From Cerrena zonata (taxonomy: Eukaryota; Basidiomycota; Agaricomycetes; Polyporales; Cerrenaceae): a stretch of DNA of 64,000 nt. Below are positions 38,657 through 47,527 of this stretch, one piece after another. A program made the translations under genes and the position numbers. Below the pieces are notes generated by a model. That model saw nothing but the letters and a program-made list of their open reading frames with translations, made no database searches and had not been told where the DNA came from. Position 1 is the stretch's first letter, and each line of letters begins with the position of its first letter. The stretch lies in the NCBI GenBank assembly GCA_038087015.1, contig JASBNA010000067.1:62001-126000 (forward strand), read 5' to 3'.

Positions 38657-39365
38657 ATGAAGTCAGTTAGACATCAGCCTAATATAATCTGTCACCGGTA
38701 CTCCTGGATGCGGGAAGACCTCCCATAGCTCGAATATAGCCCAGACCTTGGGAGAATCCTACAAACATTACAATATAAGTGAATTAGCAAGGGAACGTGA
38801 TTGCATTGAAAAATATGATGAAAAATTGGATACCCATGTTGTTGATGAAGATAGGTTATTAGACCTGATGGAAGAAGATTTGAGAGAAGGAGGATCAATT
38901 GTAGATTGGCATTGTTGTGATATTTTCCCTGAAAGATTGATAGATTTGGTTATAGTTTTGAGAGTTAGTAATGATATATTAATTAATAGATTGAATAAAA
39001 GAGGGTATAAGGATAATAAGATACAAGAAAACTTAGATTGTGAGATTATGGAAGTTGTTTTACAAGATGCTAAAGAAGGGTACCAGCCGGAAATTGTGAT
39101 TGAGTTAGAGTCCAATGATGTCGAGCAAATGGACTCCAATGTTGATAGAATAGTAGGATGGGTTGAGAACTGGGTGAAAGACCATCCTGACGGGGTTACC
39201 AATGAGATTGACGAGTCCGTATCGCAATTGAAGAAGATTGATAAGGAGTTTGAAGGCAGTGAAGATGAAGAAGAAGATGATGACGAAGAAGATGAGGAAG
39301 ACGACGATTTTGAAGAAGGGTCCGAAGACGACGAAGAAGAAGATGATTACGAAGATGATGAATAA
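38657..39365 (+). CDS. FAP7: Adenylate kinase / ribosome assembly factor Fap7 (one frameshift)
   Basis: Fap7 (hCINAP family) is an atypical adenylate kinase that acts with Rps14 in 18S rRNA maturation. The ATG at 38657 reads MKSVRHQPNII, then the frame is lost. Omitting one T near 38690 restores VTGTPGCGKTSHSSNIAQTL, with the P-loop GTPGCGKT, and joins GESYKHYNISE in the long open frame. LVIVLRVSNDILINRLNKRGYKDNKIQENLDCEIMEV is the conserved lid region. The C-terminus is a long acidic tail (EDEEEDDDEEDEED and more). The total would be about 235 residues, longer than S. cerevisiae Fap7 (197) because of the tail. Confidence 0.88.
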
Positions 39366-39417
39366 ACCTTTTATTAAACACTAATATACAAAAGAACTGA
39401 AAGAAGCGTATGTAACC

Positions 39418-40301
39418 TTAAACCCAAGCTGATAACATTTTTCGAAGATAGTAAATGAAGAAAACCACGAGTAAAACCACTGCGGCATAATAACCTTTGG
39501 TGGCTGCTATATAACTCCATTTTTTAGTTAATAATTCCAAATTGTGTTTTTCTAATTCTTTAACACATTTATAATTTTGTTCAAAGATATAGATTGACTC
39601 TTTGATAATTTCTTGTTTTTGATCTTCAGTTAAGAAATTTCTGGTTGCCAATTCGTAATCACGTTTGTATAATAATCTAAAAGAATCTTCATCAGGTGAC
39701 ATCAAAACAAAAGAAATTGGCCCCTAATTTAATGATTTCTTCATGTTTCAAATTATCTTTTTGAGGAAACAATCCGGTTGCTTTTGAAATCGAGGATCTC
39801 ATTATACGACCACCAGCGAAAAGAGCTAAATACATAACGTGTAAATAAGCAAGTAGTAAGTATGGTTTTTCATTACATTGTTCTTTAATATGGTTGGCAA
39901 AATTGATTTGCTCACTCATTTTAGGATTCATGAATTTACTTTTGTTATCATCGTAATAGAATAATAAATCAGTTCTGGCTCTTTCAGCCCTAGCCATTTC
40001 TGGTTTCCAGACTTGTTTCAACATTGACGTATACTTACCATTCGGATTTTTTTCGAATTGGTCGAAACAAAACCTCTTCAATCGATGCAAACACATGGTA
40101 GAAACTTTGTAATCCTTGACGGTATATTTTGGCATCTCTTAATGCTAATGCTAATTTGAGTACGATGGCTTTATTAATCTTATCGTGTTGTCCTTTAGTT
40201 TGGGTATTTATTCTATTTGCTAATGCTCCAACATCATTTTTCGCTGGAATGATTTCGTGTTGGTTTAATTTGGTAGTAGCACCGGTTTGAATAGTTGTCA
40301 T
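39418..40301 (-). CDS. HMX1: Membrane-anchored heme oxygenase Hmx1 (two frameshifts)
   Basis: Three overlapping minus-strand frames form one heme oxygenase of about 294 residues, which cleaves heme to biliverdin, CO and iron. NRINTQTKGQHDKINKAI carries the likely proximal His ligand, LQSFYHVFASIEEVLF and LLAYLHVMYLALFAGGRI the distal helix region. A C-terminal hydrophobic anchor (YYAAVVLLVVFFIYYL) matches ER attachment. One extra base in the AAA at 40065-40067 changes EEVLFDQFEKNPNGKY into a wrong frame. A second extra base near 39700 separates LGANFFCFD from SPDEDSFRLLYKRDYE. Ending on a normal anchor and stop argues against a decayed gene. Iron/heme-responsive in related yeasts. Confidence 0.88.
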
Positions 40302-40355
40302 GTTGGCTGATTATCAAGAATTAAACTAAAGAACCTGAAGTGAAAATTTGTATAG

Positions 40356-40378
40356 ATATATATATATATATATATATA
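40356..40378. repeat. (AT)n microsatellite upstream of HMX1
   Basis: Twenty-three bases of uninterrupted alternating A and T about 55 bp before the HMX1 start. Confidence 0.9.
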
Positions 40379-40664
40379 AAGAGCAGAGCAGAGCGATAAG
40401 TCCGCAAGCCTGGGTTCGGTTTGTGTAAGGTTCGCTCGGACATTTCGCAGAATTTGGTGATTGGAAAAAAAAAATCCTTCACCGATAAGTGCGAGCAGGC
40501 AATCCGATCCGGTTGTTTGAGCGTGTTGTTTACTGGGTTTGATGGAGTTGTGTGATTTGTTCAGGGCAGCACGCGTACTCTGGGGTATGGAAGGTTAATC
40601 GGACGGGTCCAGGTAATTGAATGATTGGCAAGATAGAAGGACGTCAGGGTGAATCACCTGGTAC

Positions 40665-40716
40665 GAGTATCAACATTGAGTATCAACATTGAGTATTAAG
40701 GTTGAGTATTAAGGTT
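40665..40716. repeat. Four tandem 13-bp repeats
   Basis: Two copies of GAGTATCAACATT followed by two copies of GAGTATTAAGGTT, contiguous. The two versions differ at three positions, so the array appears to have grown by successive duplications. Confidence 0.88.
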
Positions 40717-40959
40717 GTGAGCAGATGATCGATTCAGTCGTTTCAATCTTGAGTAAAGATGACTACTGCAATAGGAGAAGTATTGGAGACGATGAATTTC
40801 GTTAGAGCACAGAGATGATAGCTTAAATATCGAGTGAGAATGCCGTTGAGTAGACTAATAGATGTCTTGGGGTGGTACAATTGGGTCAGAATACTATTGA
40901 CATTCAACATTGAAGATAGTCTTGAGCAGGTGAGTATATGGTTACTACTGAACAGACTT

Positions 40960-40989
40960 GAATTATTGACTATTGAATTATTGACTATT
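40960..40989. repeat. Two tandem 15-bp repeats
   Basis: GAATTATTGACTATT occurs twice in direct succession. Confidence 0.85.
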
Positions 40990-41061
40990 GCAGCAGTTAA
41001 TGAAGCAGTAGATTGACGGTACAACCGAGAGGTACGGGCGAAACCCTCGGTCTCCGGCCCT

Positions 41062-41075
41062 ACACCCATACACCA
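41062..41075 (+). promoter_or_regulatory. Rap1-like site ACACCCATACACCA upstream of UPS1
   Basis: Exact copy of the 14-mer, about 105 bp before the UPS1 ATG. Confidence 0.55.
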
Positions 41076-41178
41076 GGAAGTCCCCTCCCAGGAAAAAATT
41101 TCAGAGTGAAAAAATTAACACCCATTACAAATCCCCAAGCTCAATTGGTTATCTTTTCCAGTTGATAGAACTATTGAT

Positions 41179-41691
41179 ATGGTGCTCTTGCTAAGTAATT
41201 CATATACCTACGACCATGATTTCAATACTGCCAGTTTAGCATACCTCAACCGGTACCCAAATCCATACGCTAAACATGTTTTAAGTAGTGATACTTTAGA
41301 ATGCTATATTGATAATCAAGGAAATTTGAGAACAACTAGATTTGTTATTAAAACCGGTAGGTTACCCGGGTTCATCAAGCCATTCTTGGGGGACCGGTTG
41401 AATAGCTGTATTATTGAAAAACTGATTATAAACCCAAATAAGAAAACCATGGTCTGTTATAGTGCTAATATCGACCATAGGAAATTCATCAAGATTGAAG
41501 AATTATTGAATTACTCTACTATCAAGGGAAGTACTTTTGTTGATTCCAACGTTAAGTTTTCGTCGAATTTTATTGGGTTTAAGCAAAAAATTGAAGAATG
41601 GAGTCATAGTAAATTCTTACAAAATATGAAAAACTCAAGACAAGGTCTTGGTTATGTCATGAACCAGTTCAAAAATAAGTCCTACCAATAG
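41179..41691 (+). CDS. UPS1: Mitochondrial phosphatidic acid transfer protein Ups1 (PRELI family)
   Basis: A 170-residue PRELI/MSF1-domain protein. The start MVLLLSNSYTY, followed by RYPNPYAKHVLSSDTLE and NLRTTRFVIKTGRLPGFIKPFLG, matches Ups1 closely. S. cerevisiae Ups1 is 175 residues. VKFSSNFIGFKQKIEEWSHSKFLQNMKNSRQGLGYV is the conserved C-terminal helix region. With Mdm35 in the intermembrane space, Ups1 carries phosphatidic acid to the inner membrane for cardiolipin synthesis. Ups2, the phosphatidylserine carrier, is the alternative but fits less well at the N-terminus. Confidence 0.92.
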   Translation: MVLLLSNSYTYDHDFNTASLAYLNRYPNPYAKHVLSSDTLECYIDNQGNLRTTRFVIKTGRLPGFIKPFLGDRLNSCIIEKLIINPNKKTMVCYSANIDHRKFIKIEELLNYSTIKGSTFVDSNVKFSSNFIGFKQKIEEWSHSKFLQNMKNSRQGLGYVMNQFKNKSYQ

Positions 41692-41752
41692 TCGAATAGT
41701 CCCCAACCAACTACTTATGAATTATGAATTATAGTGTCTTGTAAATAGATAG

Positions 41753-41770
41753 ATATATATATATATATAT
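41753..41770. repeat. (AT)9 microsatellite
   Basis: Eighteen bases of alternating A and T downstream of UPS1 and just before a Rap1-like site. Confidence 0.85.
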
Positions 41771-41781
41771 GCTTTGCACAT

Positions 41782-41795
41782 ACACCCATACACCA
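41782..41795 (+). promoter_or_regulatory. Rap1-like site ACACCCATACACCA upstream of the orphan at 41919
   Basis: Exact copy of the 14-mer, about 125 bp before the ATG at 41919. Confidence 0.55.
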
Positions 41796-41918
41796 GAGTT
41801 GTCATTTAGATAAAGAGTATGCCCCCGGATACCTGTACATAACCCCCCTATAAGTCTCTTAAGCGCAAACAACATTACAAGGATCAAAGCTAACTTCTTT
41901 TACTTATACCATAAGGGA

Positions 41919-42605
41919 ATGGATAGAGATAGAAAAGACATGAGAACACCGGAAAAAGAGCATCGTCCTAAGCCAACGATTATTAAAAGACGTAATTCAT
42001 CATTTGCATCAACTTCAAGTCCTTGGTTTAGGCGTAATTCATTTCTAAGTCCAAGTATGATTGATTCAGAAAACTATTCAGTTTACGAATGTCCAAATTA
42101 CTTTAATGATTCTTCTTCAAATCTGTATAATATTATATCTTTAAAAGAATATCAAGGATTTATATTTAATCAAGACTTATTTGCATCTCCTTATCAACAA
42201 CTGAAATCTTTAGCAAATGAAAGGAAATATCGAACTTTTAGTTTTAATCATTCGAAAAAATCAAGATCAAACTCTTATTCTAATTTAACCTCAAGTGGGT
42301 CCAAGATTTCAAGAAGACACACTTCTCATTTGGACTCTCGTCCAACTTTTTTATCGTCAAATGCTAAAATCAATGATTTAGCTATTGATGATGATGAAGA
42401 TGACAAAAATACCAATTCTAAAATGGAAATCGATATACTGGCGGCGGATGATTTCAAAACTGCACAAACTGAAGATGCTGTGGTTGATGAATACGATGAA
42501 TTTGATGATCATACTGAATCCCCCATCTCTAATAACTTGTACAAAGTTCATGTGACAGAAATCATGGTTAATGAAGACGACGACAGTATATTCCCCAGCA
42601 TTTAG
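41919..42605 (+). CDS. Fungal protein of unknown function, Ser-rich with kinase sites
   Basis: A 228-residue protein that I cannot assign. The N-terminal third is basic and Ser-rich with repeated R-R-x-S sites (KRRNSSFAS, FRRNSFLS), typical of PKA or related kinase substrates. A central hydrophobic block (YNIISLKEYQGFIFNQDLFASPYQQLKSL) is the only segment likely to be structured and looks like a conserved motif. The C-terminal third is acidic (DDDEDDKN, DEYDEFDDH). No signal peptide or membrane segment is seen. The ATG follows a Rap1-like site by 125 bp, supporting a real gene. Confidence 0.75.
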   Translation: MDRDRKDMRTPEKEHRPKPTIIKRRNSSFASTSSPWFRRNSFLSPSMIDSENYSVYECPNYFNDSSSNLYNIISLKEYQGFIFNQDLFASPYQQLKSLANERKYRTFSFNHSKKSRSNSYSNLTSSGSKISRRHTSHLDSRPTFLSSNAKINDLAIDDDEDDKNTNSKMEIDILAADDFKTAQTEDAVVDEYDEFDDHTESPISNNLYKVHVTEIMVNEDDDSIFPSI

Positions 42606-42776
42606 CGTTATTAGTCTATATCATATTTAATTATACATTTTTAATGTTTAAATCACTGTAAAGAGACTTTTTTGTGTAAGCAGTAACCTCTCACTGTTTT
42701 TCTGAAAAATGCTTTTTCAACGAGTTACATCTCAAATTACTTTAATTCGTTTTATCTTATAAATATCTATATCAAT

Positions 42777-43133
42777 ATGGCAGATACTAAGCAACAGTTT
42801 GAGAAGTTATCATTAGAGTTTTCGAATTTACAAACTTCTTTAAATGAATTAATCGAAGCAAGATCAAAATTAGAAACTCAATTTCAAGAAAATAAAATCG
42901 TATTAACTGAATTCGATACTTTGAATGAAGATTCTAAAATTTTCAAATTAACTGGTCCAGTGTTATTACCTCAAAACTATGGTGAAGCCAAACTTAATGT
43001 TAAGAAAAGAATCGAGTTCATCGAAGATGAAATTAAAAGAGTTGAATCAAAAATCGAACAAAGTCAAAAAAACATCGAATCAACCAGAGATAAATTATTA
43101 GCTATAAGATCTCAAATTTCTACTCCTGCTTAA
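42777..43133 (+). CDS. YKE2: Prefoldin subunit 6 (Yke2/Gim1)
   Basis: A 118-residue beta-type prefoldin subunit. Two long coiled-coil helices (LSLEFSNLQTSLNELIEARSK and IEFIEDEIKRVESKIEQ) flank the hairpin segment FKLTGPVLLPQNYGEAKLNVKKR. That layout, with the GPVL..Q hairpin, is the prefoldin-6 pattern. The hexameric prefoldin captures nascent actin and tubulin and hands them to the TRiC/CCT chaperonin. Length equals the family norm (114 in S. cerevisiae). Confidence 0.93.
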   Translation: MADTKQQFEKLSLEFSNLQTSLNELIEARSKLETQFQENKIVLTEFDTLNEDSKIFKLTGPVLLPQNYGEAKLNVKKRIEFIEDEIKRVESKIEQSQKNIESTRDKLLAIRSQISTPA

Positions 43134-43195
43134 TCAGTTTAATTAGGTTTTCTTGTACATTAGTTAATATATATTATATAGTTAATATAAACCCT

Positions 43196-43969
43196 TTACC
43201 CTCTTAATAATTGTGATTTAATCAAATTTATTAACAGAAATGCATTGAAAACTGACCATTGCTCAACACTATTATATGCATATCCTAAATTTTTAACTTC
43301 ATCAACTTTGTTATTAACAAATTCTTTGGTTTTTTCAAAGTTTTCACTGCTATCTTGTAACATATACAATTCAGAACTAACATAAACACTTGAAAAACTA
43401 AATCTCTTAGAATACCAGGCAAAATCGTTAGATAAATCTCCAGAATAATATGCTATATCATCACTTAAGTTATGTAATTCTTCAATTGATTGGGGGATAT
43501 TATAAGGAACCACCAACAATGACATTCCGTGTCCCAATTTTGAAATAATTGGTTGATTATACTCCAATCTCTTATTTATCATATACTTGACCCTCTCGTA
43601 CTCATTACTAATCTTATGGAACTCACTATCCCCGTCCAAGACGTCTTCCACTAATCTTTGCCTCGAGCTCTTGAGCCAGTATAACATTAATTGAAAATCT
43701 AAATTGTTCCCATTGCTCAAACCCGTCAATCCACTTTCTAATGAGTCAGGGTATCCCAAGTCACGAATAGCTTGCGTTATAGACAAGGAATCAAACCCAA
43801 ATCTCGGTACGTTTTCCATGGATTTATTGAAAACTATCGACTCAATCGACTGGGAATCAACAATATTATTCGAGCTAGCATGATCCTGCGAGTGATATAA
43901 ACGTGGGATCACTCTGGGAAGCATACGTCTACCACCTATAACGGCCCTTGGCCTGATACTCTTAAACAT
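43196..43969 (-). CDS. COQ9: Ubiquinone biosynthesis protein Coq9
   Basis: A 257-residue mitochondrial protein that presents coenzyme Q intermediates to Coq7 within the CoQ synthome. The N-terminus (MFKSIRPRAVIGGRRMLPRVIPRLYHSQ) is an Arg-rich mitochondrial targeting sequence. The TetR-like/lipid-binding body contains GFDSLSITQAIRDLGYP, LHNLSDDIAYYSGDLSNDFAWYSKR and the end NLIKSQLLRG, all characteristic. The first ATG is at 43967-43969; the frame runs five codons further to a GTG but an Arg-rich presequence from the ATG is enough. Divergent from PBA1 with a 183-bp shared promoter. Confidence 0.92.
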   Translation of the reverse strand: MFKSIRPRAVIGGRRMLPRVIPRLYHSQDHASSNNIVDSQSIESIVFNKSMENVPRFGFDSLSITQAIRDLGYPDSLESGLTGLSNGNNLDFQLMLYWLKSSRQRLVEDVLDGDSEFHKISNEYERVKYMINKRLEYNQPIISKLGHGMSLLVVPYNIPQSIEELHNLSDDIAYYSGDLSNDFAWYSKRFSFSSVYVSSELYMLQDSSENFEKTKEFVNNKVDEVKNLGYAYNSVEQWSVFNAFLLINLIKSQLLRG

Positions 43970-44152
43970 TTCTACTATTTGCACTGGAGAAGAGATCAGT
44001 ATACTCTATGATGAAAAACAAACTAAATAACAAAAAAAAAAAAAAAACCATACGATTCTGTTTGCACTTTCGAAATTTACAGGTTGTTGGACTCATTTAG
44101 TGGCGATAAAAGAAGAACTTACTACTTCTATACAAAGATCATAAACCAAAAG

Positions 44153-45032
44153 ATGCTTGTATGTATTGCATGATTGGAAGCTAACGAGACAGACTACTAA
44201 CAAAATCAAGTTCAAACCATGGAACGATGGACCAGCTCCTCGTCATACATTTGAAGATGAGTTTGAAGGTGACGAGACCAAACCCAGCCCGGTACCTGAA
44301 ATCAAGATTGATTTAAAAGAACATGGGTCGATTGATTATTTGATCGTGGCCCCGAAAAATATAAGTGTGATAGTTGATTCGTTACCGCAACGCAAAGCAA
44401 TTGGGTCTATAAGGATCAGTTATCCCGAATTGAAAGTTCAAACAACAACTCAAGAATCAACTGAAGACGATTACGATGAAGACGAACAATTGTACAATGC
44501 AATTCACGAATCCAATTCCAGCTCCATGTATAGTGAGTTGGAAATCCCAATAAATGTTTATGGCGGCTCAATTGCCGGGATTGTTGTACCACATTTCACT
44601 AATGCTATAACTTACAATATATTATCGAGAAGAATCATTGAAGCATTTGATTCAATGGTAAAGAAAGACTGGATTACCTTATCTCCATGCAGTATCAATA
44701 ATAACCAATCTTTGAACAAATTGAATATCAGCACTGGCAACTCCTTATTAGAAATGATTCCAAATTTGAAACCACCTCATTTTATTACTGGTATCGGTGC
44801 GTCGATCATCAGTGAACTAAATAATTTAGGAACCTCTAGTTTTATACCGTTAGTGTTGAATTCTGAGGGTCAGCCAGGGTTTGAAAAAGTCAGTAATGAT
44901 GCTATTGTTGATTCGGGTTACGTATTAAGCGAAATCTTAATCAAAGACCACTACAAAGATGACTATTTAAAGAAAATTAGTTCATCAGTGAGAAAATTTA
45001 ATAGCTATTCTAATTCAGGAATGTATCTATAA
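44153..45032 (+). CDS. PBA1: Proteasome assembly chaperone Pba1 (Poc1), spliced with a 6-base first exon
   Basis: Joining 44153-44158 (ATGCTT) to 44211-45032 gives a 275-residue protein beginning MLFKPWNDGPAPRH. As I recall it, S. cerevisiae Pba1 begins MLFKQWNDLPEPKH and is 276 residues long, so length and start agree. Other shared blocks are PPHFITGIGAS, SEGQPGFEKVS and the C-terminal SGMYL, an HbYX-like end that docks on the 20S alpha ring. Without splicing the frame has no ATG before FKPW. Pba1 acts with Pba2 in early 20S proteasome assembly. The PRE3 gene in this window encodes one client subunit. Confidence 0.9.
44159..44210 (+). other. PBA1: Intron in PBA1 (52 nt)
   Basis: GTATGT 5' splice site, TACTAAC branch site (44195-44201) and ATCAAG at the 3' end. 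Splicing is phase 0 after two codons and restores the conserved N-terminus. Confidence 0.88.
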
Positions 45033-45049
45033 TTATATTCTACTTAATA

Positions 45050-45982
45050 TTAACTTTTTGAATTTTTCATTGATAAGTAACAATTCCATAATACTGAAAT
45101 TGACGAACTGAATGGCACTTGATAACTTCTGGGAACAATTAAAAAATTGAAAAATTGAACTGGGAACCAAACTGAATAATTAACCATTAACGTTTGTAGA
45201 TACACTTTACTTAATTTTAACATTGCATCTTCCCATGTTCCGTTTTCTAATACCATAGTCCCGTACGTAAAGAAACAAAATAATGAAACTGGTGAATAAC
45301 AAAGCTGATCAGTTAAAACTTTTCTTAAAACTTCAATAAATTTAGGTTCTTTAGAGTATATTTGTAAAAACTTGTACCATAAACATTGAGCAATCCCCAT
45401 GATTCCACCCCATAACATAAATCTTGCCAACCTTCCGAATTCGAAATAGGTTAATGGCAATATATCAGCATTCACAGTTATCGGATCCGGTACTCCGTAT
45501 GGGCGAGCTCCAACCGGAGAATTATCCTCTTGAATATAATCAATAAACCGGTTGACCCCTTCTTCATCACTGCGATACTCGTCGTCACCATCATCATTCT
45601 GTAAAGATACTATATCACCTGCATTGACTGATAGTCCATTATCTCTAAGGGGTTGTTCGTTGATTCTAAAATCGAAAAGGGGCAGATTCGGTTTATAACT
45701 TAATATTGATTGTGCTAAAGTTTCCGATATCCCATAAAGCACTAAATTAGTCACAATAATCGTGATTAGAGAACTCTTCATATACAATCCAGTGTACCTG
45801 AAGGTTAATTTCATCAAGAAAAAGAATAACACACTTATAGTAACTAGATTAACTATTGGAACATTGTGAATTCTAAGTCCATTAAGTATCCTTACGAGAA
45901 GGGGTTTCGTGTGGTGCGGTGGAACGCTTTGGGACTCTATATCTGGACCATCATGATTATCAGCTTCTAACCTGATTGGCAT
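45050..45982 (-). CDS. Mpv17/PMP22-family membrane protein
   Basis: A 310-residue membrane protein with four hydrophobic segments. The Mpv17/PMP22 domain is C-terminal: TYFEFGRLARFMLWGGIMGIAQCLWYKFL, LTDQLCYSPVSLFCFFTYG, and NYSVWFPVQFFNFLIVPRSYQVPF..SVLWNCYLSM, which includes the W-x-x-x-Q-x-x-N-F-x-x-x-P-x-x-x-R signature. A long acidic loop (DDGDDEYRSDEEG) separates the first pair of segments. Size and layout resemble the uncharacterised S. cerevisiae YOR292C more than Sym1 (197 residues). Localisation may be vacuolar or mitochondrial. The first ATG is at 45980-45982. Confidence 0.85.
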   Translation of the reverse strand: MPIRLEADNHDGPDIESQSVPPHHTKPLLVRILNGLRIHNVPIVNLVTISVLFFFLMKLTFRYTGLYMKSSLITIIVTNLVLYGISETLAQSILSYKPNLPLFDFRINEQPLRDNGLSVNAGDIVSLQNDDGDDEYRSDEEGVNRFIDYIQEDNSPVGARPYGVPDPITVNADILPLTYFEFGRLARFMLWGGIMGIAQCLWYKFLQIYSKEPKFIEVLRKVLTDQLCYSPVSLFCFFTYGTMVLENGTWEDAMLKLSKVYLQTLMVNYSVWFPVQFFNFLIVPRSYQVPFSSSISVLWNCYLSMKNSKS

Positions 45983-46471
45983 CTTAAACAAACAAGTTGT
46001 AGACTAATAACGAAGTTGGGCTTATCGTTCCGTATTGCCCTTCTGATTAATTTAATAAGCATCATAAAATATACGGTGCACGGGTGCACGGCCCTGCAAA
46101 AGGATACCGTAACAACATGCCATTAGATCACTATTAGAACATGCCATTCTATCAGTACTTACGTTAATGCTCTCCTTCACGCATAAAGACAGGTACGCAG
46201 AAGTGCCTTTCTGACCAATTTGTACCTACCTTTGAGTCCACTTACTCATCTCTATGGAGTTGCACCCAAAAAGACCTTCCAATTTCCGACCACGGTCACG
46301 GGACTGTGCCCCGGAACTTCCTAAGAGTGGGCCCACCACACGACCTTTTTTTTTTCCAATCAAAATTTGAGAAATGAAAATTACGCTACAGAAGTAAGAG
46401 AAGGGAGAATTTTGATGAAGTAGTCGGACCCCAGATACAATATATTATTGAATTGAATTTGATATCCAGAC
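45983..46471. other. Intergenic between divergent genes
   Basis: 489 bp. It contains GGTGCACGGGTGCACGG (46076-46092), a direct repeat that includes a Rap1-like core, and a CACGGTCACGG-rich stretch near 46290-46305. A T-run lies at 46347-46355. No gene is seen. Confidence 0.55.
46076..46086 (-). promoter_or_regulatory. Rap1-like core ACCCGTGCACC upstream of the Mpv17-family gene
   Basis: Minus-strand copy of the 11-mer, 94 bp upstream of the ATG at 45982. It is followed by a second GTGCACGG copy. Confidence 0.45.
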
Positions 46472-47092
46472 ATGTCATATAACAAACAGTACGAGCCAGT
46501 GAGATCTGCCCCAGTGCAATCTGATCATGAACTCATTGATGTTGATCCATACTTTACTAGAGTTATCAAATATTTTAGAGCATCCGATATTGGTATTTGG
46601 GCTGCATCGACTGCTGGTTTCCCACTTGCATTAAAATTTTGGGAACATTTGGATCCAGCTGCTGGTTCATTCAAGGCTCCAGGTAAAATCCCCGGTGTTG
46701 CTATAAGAGGATCTATTTTATTAGGTTTTGTAGGTGGATTTTATGCAGCATACGTTAGATCAGCCAAAAGATTTTTAGGTTGGTCTGAAAATGCTAGGGA
46801 AGTTTCCAAAGATAGATACGAAATCAAAAAATTGTTATCCCAAGGTAAATTGCCATATCATGAAAATGAATCCCAATTAGATGATAGATTGAAAGATGTT
46901 TCTAACAGAAATTCTCAATATTCCTTTGTTTTAATGTCTGTTTTACCTTGGTTTAACTTATCTCACCATCCATACCACGGTGTTGATATTAAAAAATACT
47001 ATGAAACCAGACCTGGTGAAGAAGAATGGGGTTTCAACAATTTAACTCCATATGAAGAAATTAAAGCTAAATATGTTAAAAGTTATGATTAA
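46472..47092 (+). CDS. Mitochondrial complex I accessory subunit (fungal 21-kDa type)
   Basis: A 206-residue protein matching the fungal NADH:ubiquinone oxidoreductase 21-kDa (Nuo21.3a-like) subunit. The N-terminal domain contains PYFTRVIKYFRASDIGIWAASTAGFPLALKFWEHLDP, and ILLGFVGGFYAAYVRSAKRFLGW is a membrane segment. The C-terminal domain includes NSQYSFVLMSVLPWFNLSHHPYHGVD. S. cerevisiae lacks complex I, so this is a sign of a yeast that retains it, as CUG-Ser clade species do. Codon bias is strong, suggesting high expression. No presequence is obvious, as in other accessory subunits. Confidence 0.85.
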   Translation: MSYNKQYEPVRSAPVQSDHELIDVDPYFTRVIKYFRASDIGIWAASTAGFPLALKFWEHLDPAAGSFKAPGKIPGVAIRGSILLGFVGGFYAAYVRSAKRFLGWSENAREVSKDRYEIKKLLSQGKLPYHENESQLDDRLKDVSNRNSQYSFVLMSVLPWFNLSHHPYHGVDIKKYYETRPGEEEWGFNNLTPYEEIKAKYVKSYD

Positions 47093-47527
47093 TCCACATC
47101 CCTATTAATACGACGAGACCACGAGTCAAATTAGCATCATCCTATCAATATCTCCATCCTTTTAAATAGTCCTAGACATGTTCCATATTGAAGTTTAACT
47201 TCCTCACATATTTATTCTTTTCACTTTTGTTACTTACTGTTTTTTTTTTTATATAAAACTTTGTTATTTGTCTTCTAATTTCTATTTATAATCAAATATT
47301 TATCTTACATTAGTTTCTGAAGCCGCTATTTACTGTATATTGTAGAACTTATGGTGACGGTCTCAAACTAATTTTTCAATGTCGAGTTGTTTACAAATTA
47401 ACGAATTTTTGTGTGGGAGTGCGGTTTTAAAAAAAAAAAATAGAAAACATCAATAAATATCAAAACAAACTAACTTGGATCAATCATAGATTCGGATTGA
47501 CGTGAATACAATTGTTATAACTGGACC
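47093..47527. other. Intergenic, STU2 promoter
   Basis: 435 bp, T-rich then A-rich (A-run 47430-47439). No gene is seen. Confidence 0.55.

Larger units (their letters stand above)
40302..41178. other. Intergenic between divergent HMX1 and UPS1
   Basis: About 880 bp with a (TA)n run just upstream of HMX1, four copies of a 13-bp repeat, two copies of a 15-bp repeat and a Rap1-like site. Small open frames over the repeats are unconvincing. No RNA gene was recognised. Confidence 0.6.

Noticed and set aside
38768..39202. 144-codon frame antisense to FAP7
   Set aside because: A shadow of the conserved FAP7 coding frame; Ser/Leu-rich antisense translation.
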